The notes beneath the pieces are model-generated. The model made no database searches. It was not told the DNA's origin and was given only the letters and a program-made list of their open reading frames with translations. Shown here piece after piece: positions 16,032 to 24,100 of a DNA stretch of 24,853 bases. Source of the DNA: Euryarchaeota archaeon UBA23 (lineage in GTDB: Archaea > Thermoplasmatota > Poseidoniia > Poseidoniales > Thalassarchaeaceae). The stretch spans positions 4,275 to 29,127 of the forward strand of contig DAIJ01000015.1 of assembly GCA_002498725.1 (NCBI GenBank), in the 5' to 3' direction. How positions within the stretch are numbered: the first letter of the stretch is position 1; each line of letters begins with the position of its first letter. Made by a program: the position numbers and the translations under genes.

Positions 16032-17225
16032 TCATCGATACTGCAACTCAATAATCAAAGTCTTGACTTCAGTATTGTGAGTCTTCTCGTTTTGAAGATC
16101 AAGAGTCCATGAACCAGGGTTGTAACCTCTTACTGTCGAACCACCAATTACTAGCCACACACAACGATCTTCGGAATTACAATCTCCGGCATTCCGATTA
16201 TCATCACCAACTCCTGTTGTGTTGGCTACCTCTTCTGTGTCTGAATCAGATTGTGAACCATTGAAGATAAAGAGATCCAGTTTATTCTCAGTATCAACTC
16301 CCCCGAAAGGTTGGTCTGAATCTTCAGCAGGATAGGTAAGCTTAGTTCGAAGATAACGTATACGATTCTTTGTATCTTCATCATATTCAACTGGATAATC
16401 CCAAGTCATAGTTACTGGATCTTGATATCTTCGATCAATAACAAAGTCCTCCCATGTTGCTCTGTAATTGATATAAAGTATTGATTCATCTGAGTTTGTT
16501 AATCCTGCATCATCTGTTACTGTCAATTTGATATTCCATGCTCCTGCAGGATAATCCTCGAGATTAACAGTCTCTCCAGTAGCGTCAATATCATTTGCTG
16601 GGTCGCCGTCTTCATCAGAATCAACATCTGTATTCAGATCCCATTCCCATGAAACCAAGTATTCCTCTGCATAGCAATCTGAGTTGTCAGGATTACAACC
16701 TGCCCAAGATTCACTACCATCAAGTGTAAGGCTAGTAGATACGGATATACTTCTGTCTCCCTCATCCTTGTTTTCACAAACCCAGATTAGAATAAATGAA
16801 CCAGCGGGTGCACTTTCTCCATCACAATCATCAGTCTTGGATTCTGTAATTTTTGCCTTTGGTTCACGAGCAGATGAGTCAATAATTGTAATTGTTGTCG
16901 TAGTAGTAGATTCTGCAGTACCATCACTAACAGTAAGAGTTGCGCCATAATCACCTTTCTGAGCATATGCATGACTTGTTGTTAATCCAGTACCTGTATT
17001 GCCATCACCAAAATTCCATGTGAATGTTAGAGCATCCCCATCTGGGTCCGATGAGCCTACCGCACTAAATGTTATTTGATCTCCCGCACGAACACTACCA
17101 GTTGGATCTACAGACATCTGTGCAGATGGTGCATTGTTCAGAGATAGGCTGTCCAGACAGCCACCAAGCATCGAACAAAACAACACCATGACTAGTAAAG
17201 AGGCTGTACTCCTCATGTCACTCAT
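16032..17225 (-). CDS. PKD-domain surface lipoprotein
   Basis: A 397-residue exported protein. A hydrophobic signal ends in the lipobox LGGC with C23 as the likely lipidated residue. Residues about 34-116 are a PKD domain with SSDPDGDALTFTWNFGDG and YGATLTVSDGTAE. A second PKD-like region (about 122-255) is interrupted by an Asp-rich insert (DVDSDEDGDPANDID) and has four cysteines (134, 150, 177, 184). The remaining C-terminal part, with LDLFIFNGSQ and CNSEDRCVWLVIGGS, is unassigned. PKD domains mediate adhesion or protein contacts on archaeal surfaces. It lies 85 nt downstream of the DNA polymerase gene on the same strand. ATG 17225 is used; ATG 17216 is also possible. Confidence 0.85.
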   Translation of the reverse strand: MSDMRSTASLLVMVLFCSMLGGCLDSLSLNNAPSAQMSVDPTGSVRAGDQITFSAVGSSDPDGDALTFTWNFGDGNTGTGLTTSHAYAQKGDYGATLTVSDGTAESTTTTTITIIDSSAREPKAKITESKTDDCDGESAPAGSFILIWVCENKDEGDRSISVSTSLTLDGSESWAGCNPDNSDCYAEEYLVSWEWDLNTDVDSDEDGDPANDIDATGETVNLEDYPAGAWNIKLTVTDDAGLTNSDESILYINYRATWEDFVIDRRYQDPVTMTWDYPVEYDEDTKNRIRYLRTKLTYPAEDSDQPFGGVDTENKLDLFIFNGSQSDSDTEEVANTTGVGDDNRNAGDCNSEDRCVWLVIGGSTVRGYNPGSWTLDLQNEKTHNTEVKTLIIELQYR

Positions 17226-17310
17226 AGTGTCTGCTGATTAGAAGGATTTCATCAACCCTACGATTCCTCGTTGACAGAAAATTGGGTATTTTTCTGCTCT
17301 AATAATATAT

Positions 17311-19962
17311 TTAGAAGTCAAAAAGTGTTTGCTGTCTTGTGCCTTGCAGTAATTCCTTCTCATTCCAACCAAATGCTTCAGTAATCCTACCCAATGCAGT
17401 TGACAAACGCTTAGCATAAAACTCTGGGTCATAAACAGGGGGTTCGACACCTAACTCATCAACCATCCAAGCTTGTACTGTCATAGGAGAAGTTTTCGCA
17501 TTTGTAACTATCCAACCCACTTTCATTCCAGGGGTGAATCCTAGTCCGGCCTCGATCCTCTGTTTAGCGGCGCGAACATATGGAAGTGAGTCGGGATTCT
17601 TGTATACCTTATGGAAATCTACCGTACCATTACGTCTTAGACTACCTTTGCAAGATCTTGAAATGACTAAATCACTGGCTTCTATACGACGCGCCCTCAC
17701 ATCATCAATGACTGATTTTGACATCTCTACTGCTGACCATTCTTCATTTGAAAGTATTAACTCAAACATATCAGTCATAGTTCTAGTAAGTAATCGGAAT
17801 GAATCTGTCCGACGAACCTCATATCCTCTAATTAGCATCTCTTCACGTGGCCATACTACACGTCCAACGTAGCGCTTTTTAGCCCCATGAGAAAAAAAGG
17901 CAGAAAGTGCTGTCTCGAACTCCAATTCAGCACCCTCTTTGGTAAATCTTTCAGCAAGTCTATTTCCAAAATTAAGTGTCTCTTCACGAGCATTTTTCCA
18001 ATCTTCAAAGACAAGAGAATCACTAGGTGGGCGATTAATTGGAGAATCAGCCATGACTGGTGCTCTAACAAAAATGGAATCAGTATCTGAATATACCACT
18101 CTATGCCCGTCTTGTTCAACGTTGTCAATTATTGTACGAATGTTGTGTCTCGCCCATTCGGTTATACTTGCACCTAAGTCTGGATGAGTGAATCGATAGA
18201 AAGAAGAAGCAAATACTCCGTAAAATGAATTCATCAAAATCTTAACCGCATATTGCAGTTGGTCATGAAGGAAAGCTGCGTCTTCATCACTCGAATCTCT
18301 AGCTTTTTTCAACTCCAATTTGTGATAATCTCTTTGTTCCATCAAATCACTCAACAATCTTGGAACCAAGCCTTCGCGTTCGTCAGAAGATAGGTACCTT
18401 GTAGAAGTCGTTGGAGAAACATTATGAGATTCTTTCTTAGTCTCATCTCTTACGAGAGTGGTTGAACAAATATTTTGTGAAATCATGATTGATGGATACA
18501 TCGATTTGAAATCTAAAACAGAAACCCATGGGTGTATTCCTGGCTCAACTTCGTGAACATACCCCCCTGCTATTTGGTCGCGACGACGTGGCCCCGATTG
18601 AGTCATTGGAACAGCGACGGTTTCTGTGTCGGCTAAACGAATAACCAAAGAGTCAATCCATTGACTTGTAGTTCCTGCTGCGGCAGTCTCAACAGTGGTT
18701 TTTGCTACTGCTGCCAGGGCTTCCTTACGTTCAACTGATTGAAGATGATTTAGTATATCTAGAGGAAGATGAGTATCTCGGACACAATATTCCATAACCT
18801 CATCAGGTCTTGCAGCCCATTCCTCATCCATTTTGCTAGCATCGATATCGAGTTTCTGTTTATCTTCCGATTCTGGCCATAGCATATTTGAAACAAACCG
18901 TAATGATTCTCTTTCTGGTCGAAGTGTTTGCCGAACTTGCCACCAAGCATCCAGTGGAATCCTTCCAGTAAGACGCCAAACGCGATTATTTGCACGATCC
19001 GGGCTGAGTCTCTTTGATTCACTCTCGATCGCGGGAACTCTACCCCAACCACACAACGCGGCTTGTTCGAATTTTGAACGTCCTGAGTTTTCTTCGGCTC
19101 TCTCGATTACCCTAGGTAGATCAAAATTATCGATATTGTAGCCAGTGATAAAATCAGGATCCTCATCGCGTACTATACGAGTGAGTTTCTCCAATATTTC
19201 TTTCTCCGGACCCTGGATTTCATGTATTGTTCTATCACCAGAACGGTCAACTACAACCGCAGCACACAAGATTGTATTGTGTTTAACACTAGTCTCAAGA
19301 TCTAGAGACAGTGTAACGAATGGGGTTGGAAAAGGATCTGTACGCACAAGATCATCTATAGAACAAGCAAGTACCATATCACAAGGATATAATCCAGATC
19401 CCCCAAAACCACGGATTTTTTCTGCTGATTCAACTCTTGATCCAAGAAATTCCTCTGATAATTCATCTGGACCTCTAGGGCCAGCCCAAAGAACCTCTCC
19501 ATCCGCTAAAATATGAGGACCAATGTCAAGATCAAGAAGTAGACGTTGGACAAATAGAATATCTGCGCTAGAGATTTCCCATATTGATTCCAGTCTTTTT
19601 CTTAATCTTGGAACAGAATATGGTTGATCAACTTCAACCTTCCAATGAGGTTTCATACCGTTAGGTGTCCATTTCTGTATGGGAGATTCTGATACTATCT
19701 CTACTTCATCCATTTGTCTTATAAAATCTAGATTTTTTTCCAACTCTTCATTTGAAATTGATCCCTTCTTACCAAGAGGCGCTATCTCAAAAAAAGGGCG
19801 TAAACCTTCTACTAATAATACGACAGAGAAACCATCTCTTGCACGACACCATAACTCAATTGTAGTACTTGGTGGTGTTGATGGCACAGCCTGGTAAGAA
19901 CCTGAAATAATACAGACCTCACCACCCCATCGCATAGACTCAACTTGACCCACGGTATGCAT
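17311..19962 (-). CDS. polB: Family-B DNA polymerase with C-terminal PIP box
   Basis: An 883-residue replicative-type polymerase. The proofreading exonuclease has the Exo I motif DLETS with D221 and E223, and Exo II in TGYNIDNFDLPR. The polymerase domain has motif A DFKSMYPSIM starting at D484, motif B KILMNSFYGVF and motif C YSDTDS with D626 and D628. The protein ends in QQTLFDF (877-883), a textbook archaeal PCNA-interacting peptide, so the sliding clamp should tether it. No intein interrupts the conserved motifs. The ATG at 19962 gives a normal length for archaeal PolB. It is divergent from the aminotransferase gene. Confidence 0.96.
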   Translation of the reverse strand: MHTVGQVESMRWGGEVCIISGSYQAVPSTPPSTTIELWCRARDGFSVVLLVEGLRPFFEIAPLGKKGSISNEELEKNLDFIRQMDEVEIVSESPIQKWTPNGMKPHWKVEVDQPYSVPRLRKRLESIWEISSADILFVQRLLLDLDIGPHILADGEVLWAGPRGPDELSEEFLGSRVESAEKIRGFGGSGLYPCDMVLACSIDDLVRTDPFPTPFVTLSLDLETSVKHNTILCAAVVVDRSGDRTIHEIQGPEKEILEKLTRIVRDEDPDFITGYNIDNFDLPRVIERAEENSGRSKFEQAALCGWGRVPAIESESKRLSPDRANNRVWRLTGRIPLDAWWQVRQTLRPERESLRFVSNMLWPESEDKQKLDIDASKMDEEWAARPDEVMEYCVRDTHLPLDILNHLQSVERKEALAAVAKTTVETAAAGTTSQWIDSLVIRLADTETVAVPMTQSGPRRRDQIAGGYVHEVEPGIHPWVSVLDFKSMYPSIMISQNICSTTLVRDETKKESHNVSPTTSTRYLSSDEREGLVPRLLSDLMEQRDYHKLELKKARDSSDEDAAFLHDQLQYAVKILMNSFYGVFASSFYRFTHPDLGASITEWARHNIRTIIDNVEQDGHRVVYSDTDSIFVRAPVMADSPINRPPSDSLVFEDWKNAREETLNFGNRLAERFTKEGAELEFETALSAFFSHGAKKRYVGRVVWPREEMLIRGYEVRRTDSFRLLTRTMTDMFELILSNEEWSAVEMSKSVIDDVRARRIEASDLVISRSCKGSLRRNGTVDFHKVYKNPDSLPYVRAAKQRIEAGLGFTPGMKVGWIVTNAKTSPMTVQAWMVDELGVEPPVYDPEFYAKRLSTALGRITEAFGWNEKELLQGTRQQTLFDF

Positions 19963-20060
19963 GGTCTGAATTGAGGGTTAGGGAGATCACTGTCTCACTA
20001 AATTAAGAGTTGCTTAATGGGTAATTGTTGAAAGCCGACTTACACCCCTGAGCAAATACA

Positions 20061-20065
20061 GGAGG
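20061..20065 (+). promoter_or_regulatory. Shine-Dalgarno site that fixes a TTG start
   Basis: GGAGG lies 9 nt before TTG 20075. No in-frame ATG or GTG lies close upstream, and the conserved N-terminus of the aminotransferase begins only a few codons after the TTG. The site therefore decides the start. Confidence 0.7.
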
Positions 20066-20074
20066 GCGGCGTTC

Positions 20075-21100
20075 TTGGAAGATAATCAACCGGCTATTGA
20101 TTGGGACGATTTGACTTTTAGTTTTACAGAAACGGATAGAATGTACATTACGACCTGTAAACAAGGAGAGGAATGGTCTCCGGGAATCATGCAAGATTTC
20201 CAAAATCTATCATTATCCCCTGCTGCTGGCGTTATTAATTATGGACAGGGATTGTTTGAAGGAATGAAGGCTAGAAGAGCAGAAGATGGTAGAGTTATAC
20301 TATTCAGACCAGAACTGAATGCAAGAAGATCTGCTGAAGGATGTAGACGTCTTGGAATGCCGGAGGTACCAGAAGAAATGTTCCTAGATGCCGTACATCA
20401 GTGCGTAAAAGAGAATATTCAATGGTTGCCTCCAACTGGACGTGGAGAGTTATACATTCGTCCACTAATATTTGGAAGTGGAGCCATTCTTGGTGTCGCT
20501 CCCGCACCTGAGTATACTTTCCTTGTATATACAGTTCCTGTTGGACCATATTTCAAAGGTGGATTGAATCCTATATCTTTGAGAGTTTCTGATGAATATC
20601 ATAGAGCGGCACCAGGTGGTTCAGGCGGAGTCAAAGCTATCGGTAATTATGCACCAGGTATGATGCCTTCAAAGAAAGCAAAAGCAGATGGTTATGCTGA
20701 AATTATCTACCTTGATGCTGTTAATCATCAATTTGTTGAGGAAGTAGGTGCTGCAAATTTCTTTTGTATAAAAAATCAAGTTATTTACACCCCTGAGTTG
20801 ACAGGTACAATATTACCTGGAATAACTCGTCTTTCAGTGATTGAACTAGCTAGATCATTGGGTTATGAAGTACATGAAACCAAGGTTGACATTGCTTTGG
20901 CGATGGATTCTGATGAAGCCTTTTGCGCGGGAACTGCTGCAGTTATCTCACCCATTGGATCAATTGAACACGGAGAAAAAATTGCAACTTACTGTAATGG
21001 TGAAGTAGGTGCAATTACCAAAGAATTGTATGATGCACTCACTGGTATACTGGAAGGAAGAGCTGACGATCCATTTGGATGGACTCCGTCTGTAGACTGA
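20075..21100 (+). CDS. ilvE: Branched-chain amino acid aminotransferase
   Basis: A 341-residue fold-type IV PLP enzyme that interconverts branched-chain 2-oxo acids and Leu, Ile and Val, using glutamate as amino donor. The family N-terminus DWDDLTFSFTETDRMYIT, the YGQGLFEGMKA block, the PLP lysine K187 in GGVKAIGNYAPG, and GTAAVISPIGSI near the C-terminus are all present. The motif details resemble the plant/animal and bacterial long-form enzymes more than the short E. coli type. The TTG start is required because the DWDD block begins at residue 9 and the next ATG would remove it. It is divergent from polB and convergent with the SDR gene (9 nt apart). Confidence 0.93.
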   Translation: MEDNQPAIDWDDLTFSFTETDRMYITTCKQGEEWSPGIMQDFQNLSLSPAAGVINYGQGLFEGMKARRAEDGRVILFRPELNARRSAEGCRRLGMPEVPEEMFLDAVHQCVKENIQWLPPTGRGELYIRPLIFGSGAILGVAPAPEYTFLVYTVPVGPYFKGGLNPISLRVSDEYHRAAPGGSGGVKAIGNYAPGMMPSKKAKADGYAEIIYLDAVNHQFVEEVGAANFFCIKNQVIYTPELTGTILPGITRLSVIELARSLGYEVHETKVDIALAMDSDEAFCAGTAAVISPIGSIEHGEKIATYCNGEVGAITKELYDALTGILEGRADDPFGWTPSVD

Positions 21101-21109
21101 CGGGTAAAC

Positions 21110-21841
21110 CTAGCTTCTTGCTTTTGCCATACCACCATCAACATTAATTATCTGCCCTGTAATGTTATCAGGAGCATTTGTTAGTAACCAGAAAATGGTT
21201 GAAGATACTTCTTCAGGTTGATTTATTCGATTCATTGGAATCATATCTATCGCCGATTTCTTTGATGCTTCTGATCGCAATATTGTTTCTGCCATTCTAG
21301 TATTTGTTAGTCCTGGAGCAACAGCATTCACTCTGATTCCTCTCTTACTATATGTTGCAGCTGCAGACCTAACCATCGCTTCAACACCTCCTTTTGCAGC
21401 AGCTATTGCTTCATGATTAACAAGTCCAAGACTAGCAGCCACACTTGACGTGAAAACTATTCTTCCACCGCCATTTCTAATCATCGTTTTACAGCCTTTT
21501 GAAAGCGTGATGAAGGAACTTGTGAGATTAGTTTGTATTACTTCTTCGAATGAATTGATGTCCATGGCATGAGGAGGCCTTATTGCCAAAGAGCCAACTA
21601 AATGTGCAATACCTGAAATCTTACCATTTCCGGCATCTAATGCCGTTTGAACAGCCATAGTTACATCGTCTTCATTCAAACTGTCACCAATAATAATTCT
21701 AGCACCAGCTTTTTCTAAATCATCAACTCGTGAATGATCTCTAGCAAGTATAGTAACTGTATATCCATTTTCTACCAGTTGTTGACAAAGAATCAAACCA
21801 ATATCACTACTTCCGCCTATGACGAGAAATGAATTAGACAT
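21110..21841 (-). CDS. Short-chain dehydrogenase/reductase-like protein lacking the catalytic Tyr
   Basis: A 243-residue Rossmann protein starting at ATG 21841. The nucleotide-binding motif GGSSDIG is at 9-15, with the TNLTS segment, TSSVAAS (serine 132/133) and VNAVAPGLTNTRM also typical of classical SDRs, and a C-terminal GQIINVDGGMA. The usual YxxxK is replaced by I146-AAA-K150 in NHEAIAAAKGG, so the proton-donating tyrosine is absent, and IAHLVGS stands where NNAG is expected. It may act with altered chemistry or have a structural or regulatory role. Its substrate is unknown. An in-frame upstream extension (ATG 21886) adds 15 residues with no conserved features and is not favoured. Confidence 0.88.
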   Translation of the reverse strand: MSNSFLVIGGSSDIGLILCQQLVENGYTVTILARDHSRVDDLEKAGARIIIGDSLNEDDVTMAVQTALDAGNGKISGIAHLVGSLAIRPPHAMDINSFEEVIQTNLTSSFITLSKGCKTMIRNGGGRIVFTSSVAASLGLVNHEAIAAAKGGVEAMVRSAAATYSKRGIRVNAVAPGLTNTRMAETILRSEASKKSAIDMIPMNRINQPEEVSSTIFWLLTNAPDNITGQIINVDGGMAKARS

Positions 21842-21851
21842 TGATTGACAC

Positions 21852-21944
21852 CTAGGATGTGGAGGTTGTTCCAAATAACAACTCATCAGACAGTTGTTCC
21901 TCTAATCTAGTCCAGAGATCTTCCGAGTCTTGTTTGCTTGTCAT
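21852..21944 (-). CDS. Possible 30-residue leaderless small protein
   Basis: A 31-codon frame from ATG 21944 to TAG, ending 10 nt before the SDR start. The product is hydrophilic and probably helical (SEDLWTRLEEQLSDELLF). Its main support is position: a TATATA element is centred 26 nt upstream of the ATG, the spacing expected for a leaderless archaeal transcript that would start at this codon. It could be a real microprotein, a leader ORF controlling the SDR gene, or a coincidence. Confidence 0.35.
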   Translation of the reverse strand: MTSKQDSEDLWTRLEEQLSDELLFGTTSTS

Positions 21945-21966
21945 ACCATTCACTCAACCTATTTAC

Positions 21967-21974
21967 ATATATAC
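21967..21974 (-). promoter_or_regulatory. TATA box (leaderless promoter)
   Basis: On the minus strand TATATATG occupies this position, centred about 26 nt before ATG 21944. It probably drives transcription of the small ORF and the SDR gene. Confidence 0.5.
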
Positions 21975-22111
21975 AATCGTTTTATTCCTAGGCTCTAGAT
22001 TGTGTTCTTCATGATCAAAAATTTGTAGAATATATTCTTCTGTTTCTATCGTTAATATAGGATTTCTAGTATCTTTTTTCATACAATAATACCCCCTTAT
22101 ATTGATTTAAA

Positions 22112-22206
22112 ACTGAGTCCAATCTCTCCCCGGCGGCCCTCAGAAGCTGGATTGGAAGCCTGCCTAACTTCTGAGGAACCTTTGGGAAGAGTGGGTTAAT
22201 TTACTC
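22112..22206. other. Interleaved inverted repeats, possible pseudoknotted RNA element
   Basis: TCCAATC (22118-22124) is complementary to GATTGGA (22150-22156), and CCTCAGAAG (22138-22146) is exactly complementary to CTTCTGAGG (22168-22176). The two stems interleave, as in an H-type pseudoknot. CTCCC near 22126-22130 can also pair with GGGAAGAG at 22084+100 (22184-22191) with a bulge, and CTGAG (22113-22117) with CTCAG (22206-22210). On the plus strand the TATA-like GATTTAAAAC at 22104-22113 precedes it; on the minus strand it would be the 3' UTR of the fasciclin gene and ends near TTTT. Either strand could be the functional one. It matches no RNA family that I recognise. The rest of the gap (21975-22111) shows only AT-rich sequence. 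Confidence 0.4.
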
Positions 22207-23955
22207 TCAGCGCATTCTACGTCCTGCTATCATTAGAGCACCAACTACTGCTAGAGCCGCTATGCCGGCTGAGAAGCCTGGTGTATTATTTGGTCTCTCG
22301 CCAGCTTCTTCTTGTATTGCACCTTCTCCTACAACTATCTGTCCAGCCATTCCTGCTGTTGCATGTGGCTCACAAATATAATTGAAAGTTTGATCAACAT
22401 CGAAGGTGTATCTAAAGTCAACAGTTTCCATAGATTCTCCACTATAAACTCCACTCATGTATCTTGTAGTGTCTCCTTCCATAGCAATCTGAGCAACGTT
22501 ATGGGCCATTGATTCGTCATTCCAAATCCAACAGACAGTAGCACCTACAGCAACTTCCACATATGGTTTGTCATAAGCTAGTCCAGAATCATCGACTCCG
22601 ATTATAGCATCACACTCAGATGTATCAATCACATCTGCTGGTGGCAATAACACCTTGTCAATGACATGAATTATTCCGTTGCTTGCTTGGACATCTGCTA
22701 GTATGACATTTGCGTCATTTACCATTACTCCTTCACCGACTGTGAATGTCAGATCGTCACCATTTACTGCTGCAGCAACCAAACCATCGGTTACTGCTGA
22801 GGATGGAACTGCACCTGATACAACGTGGTACAGAAGAATGTCTGAGAGTGTAGCCAAACCCTCATCGCTGTTCAGAGCATTCAGGTCTATTCCTGCTGCG
22901 GTGAACGCATCATCGGTAGGAGCGAAGACTGTGAAAGGACCTTCTCCTTGTAATGTGGACAATAGGTTTGCTTGGATTACCGCAGCGACTAGGGACTCGT
23001 GAATTCCAGTTCCCTGGGCGACTGTTGGAATATCTACCAAATCGGCAGGGGGCATCAGAACCTTGTCAATAACGTGTACGATCCCGTTACTTGCTTCGAC
23101 ATCAGCAAGAATGACATTTGCATCGTTTACCATTACTCCTTCACCGACTGTGAATGTCAGATCGTCTCCGTTAACTGCAGTTGCAATCATTCCATCAGCT
23201 AATGCGGATGAAGCGACCGAGCCCGATACTACGTGATAGAGTAGAATGTCAGTTAGGGTAGCCTTTCCTTCATCATTATTCAGAGCGGCCAAGTCGATTC
23301 CAGCGGCTGTAAATGCATCATCAGTAGGTGCAAAGACTGTGAAAGGACCATCTCCCTGAAGAGTAGTCAACAATTCTGCTTGAACTACTGCGGCTACTAG
23401 CGAATCATGGATTCCAGTTCCTTGAGCTACAGTGGGTATATCCACCAAATCAGAGGGCGGCATGAGTACCATATCGATGACATGGATTATCCCATTGGAC
23501 GCCATTACATCTGCTGTAGTGACTGTAGCGTCGCCTATCATTACAGTACCGTCAGTCACGGAAAAAGTTACGTCATCACCGTTGACCATTGTAGCCGTCA
23601 TTCCATCAGTAACTGCGGATGATTCTACTGAACCTGAGAACACATGATAGGTGAGGATATCAAATAGTGTAGCATTCTCTTCATCAGTATCAAAAGTTGT
23701 AAGATCTATTCCAGCATCTGCAAAGGCCTGGTCTGTGGGAGCGAAAACCGTGAAGGGGCCTTCTCCTTGTAAGTAAGTAACTAAGTCTACATGCGACAAA
23801 GCTGCAACTAGGGAGTCGTGTTCGCCGGTGTTCTGTGCGTTCGTTGGTATGTCTTCATTAGAGTCTGCAGCAACAATTGCTGTGCTCCCCATTGCAAGGA
23901 TCGCAAATGCTGCGTAGACGGCTATTATGGTTGGTAGGATTGCTCTTCCATTCAT
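22207..23955 (-). CDS. Surface protein: three fasciclin domains, cupredoxin domain, PGF-CTERM-like anchor
   Basis: A 582-residue exported protein from ATG 23955. A signal sequence (about 5-30) is followed by three FAS1 domains (about 35-170, 171-306 and 307-442), each with GPFTVFAPTD, ILxYHV and NGIxHVIDxVLxPP. Then comes a plastocyanin/cupredoxin-like domain (446-545) with type I copper ligands H485, C528, H531 and probably M536. The tail has TPGF at 558-561, a hydrophobic helix and GRRMR, as in archaeosortase-processed PGF-CTERM proteins. FAS1 domains serve adhesion; the copper site suggests electron transfer or copper binding at the cell surface. Starting further upstream would add a non-conserved leader across the promoter, so ATG 23955 is preferred. 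It is divergent from proteorhodopsin. Confidence 0.9.
   Translation of the reverse strand: MNGRAILPTIIAVYAAFAILAMGSTAIVAADSNEDIPTNAQNTGEHDSLVAALSHVDLVTYLQGEGPFTVFAPTDQAFADAGIDLTTFDTDEENATLFDILTYHVFSGSVESSAVTDGMTATMVNGDDVTFSVTDGTVMIGDATVTTADVMASNGIIHVIDMVLMPPSDLVDIPTVAQGTGIHDSLVAAVVQAELLTTLQGDGPFTVFAPTDDAFTAAGIDLAALNNDEGKATLTDILLYHVVSGSVASSALADGMIATAVNGDDLTFTVGEGVMVNDANVILADVEASNGIVHVIDKVLMPPADLVDIPTVAQGTGIHESLVAAVIQANLLSTLQGEGPFTVFAPTDDAFTAAGIDLNALNSDEGLATLSDILLYHVVSGAVPSSAVTDGLVAAAVNGDDLTFTVGEGVMVNDANVILADVQASNGIIHVIDKVLLPPADVIDTSECDAIIGVDDSGLAYDKPYVEVAVGATVCWIWNDESMAHNVAQIAMEGDTTRYMSGVYSGESMETVDFRYTFDVDQTFNYICEPHATAGMAGQIVVGEGAIQEEAGERPNNTPGFSAGIAALAVVGALMIAGRRMR
22633..23442 (-). repeat. 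Tandem duplication of fasciclin domains 2 and 3
   Basis: Two adjacent units of about 136 codons encode nearly the same domain. At the DNA level 22721-22758 and 23129-23166 are identical over 38 nt (offset 408 nt, exactly 136 codons). The first FAS1 domain (about 23443-23850) is more diverged. This points to a recent in-frame duplication or gene conversion between units 2 and 3. Confidence 0.8.
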
Positions 23956-23980
23956 GAGCGGCCGGATTTTCTTAGGGTAA

Positions 23981-23987
23981 TTATAAG
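23981..23987 (-). promoter_or_regulatory. TATA box of the fasciclin-cupredoxin gene
   Basis: On the minus strand CTTATAA lies about 28 nt before ATG 23955, consistent with a leaderless or very short-leader transcript. It also supports the start choice, because the in-frame codons further upstream would lie before the promoter. Confidence 0.6.
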
Positions 23988-24071
23988 GTTGTATTAAAAT
24001 CGCAATACAATGTGGAAATAGAAATTCGAAAAAGTTGAATTTCGTAAAAATTTTAGAAAATATACTAACGA

Positions 24072-24079
24072 TTATAAAG
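24072..24079 (+). promoter_or_regulatory. TATA box of the proteorhodopsin gene
   Basis: TTATAAAG is centred 25-26 nt before ATG 24101, the classical spacing for a leaderless archaeal transcript starting at the initiation codon. No Shine-Dalgarno sequence lies in the usual window. Confidence 0.65.
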
Positions 24080-24100
24080 GAAATATTATCAGGGGCCAAC

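Noticed and set aside
17311..19962. Possible intein in DNA polymerase B
   Set aside because: Motifs A, B and C are uninterrupted and the total length of 883 residues is normal for the family.
21842..21886. A 15-residue upstream extension of the SDR protein
   Set aside because: The extension (with PPHP) lacks conserved residues, and the Rossmann strand begins directly after ATG 21841.
22112..22206. Known riboswitch, SRP RNA or RNase P RNA at this position
   Set aside because: None of the conserved core sequences of the cobalamin, TPP, SRP or RNase P families could be found on either strand, so only an unnamed structured element is proposed.
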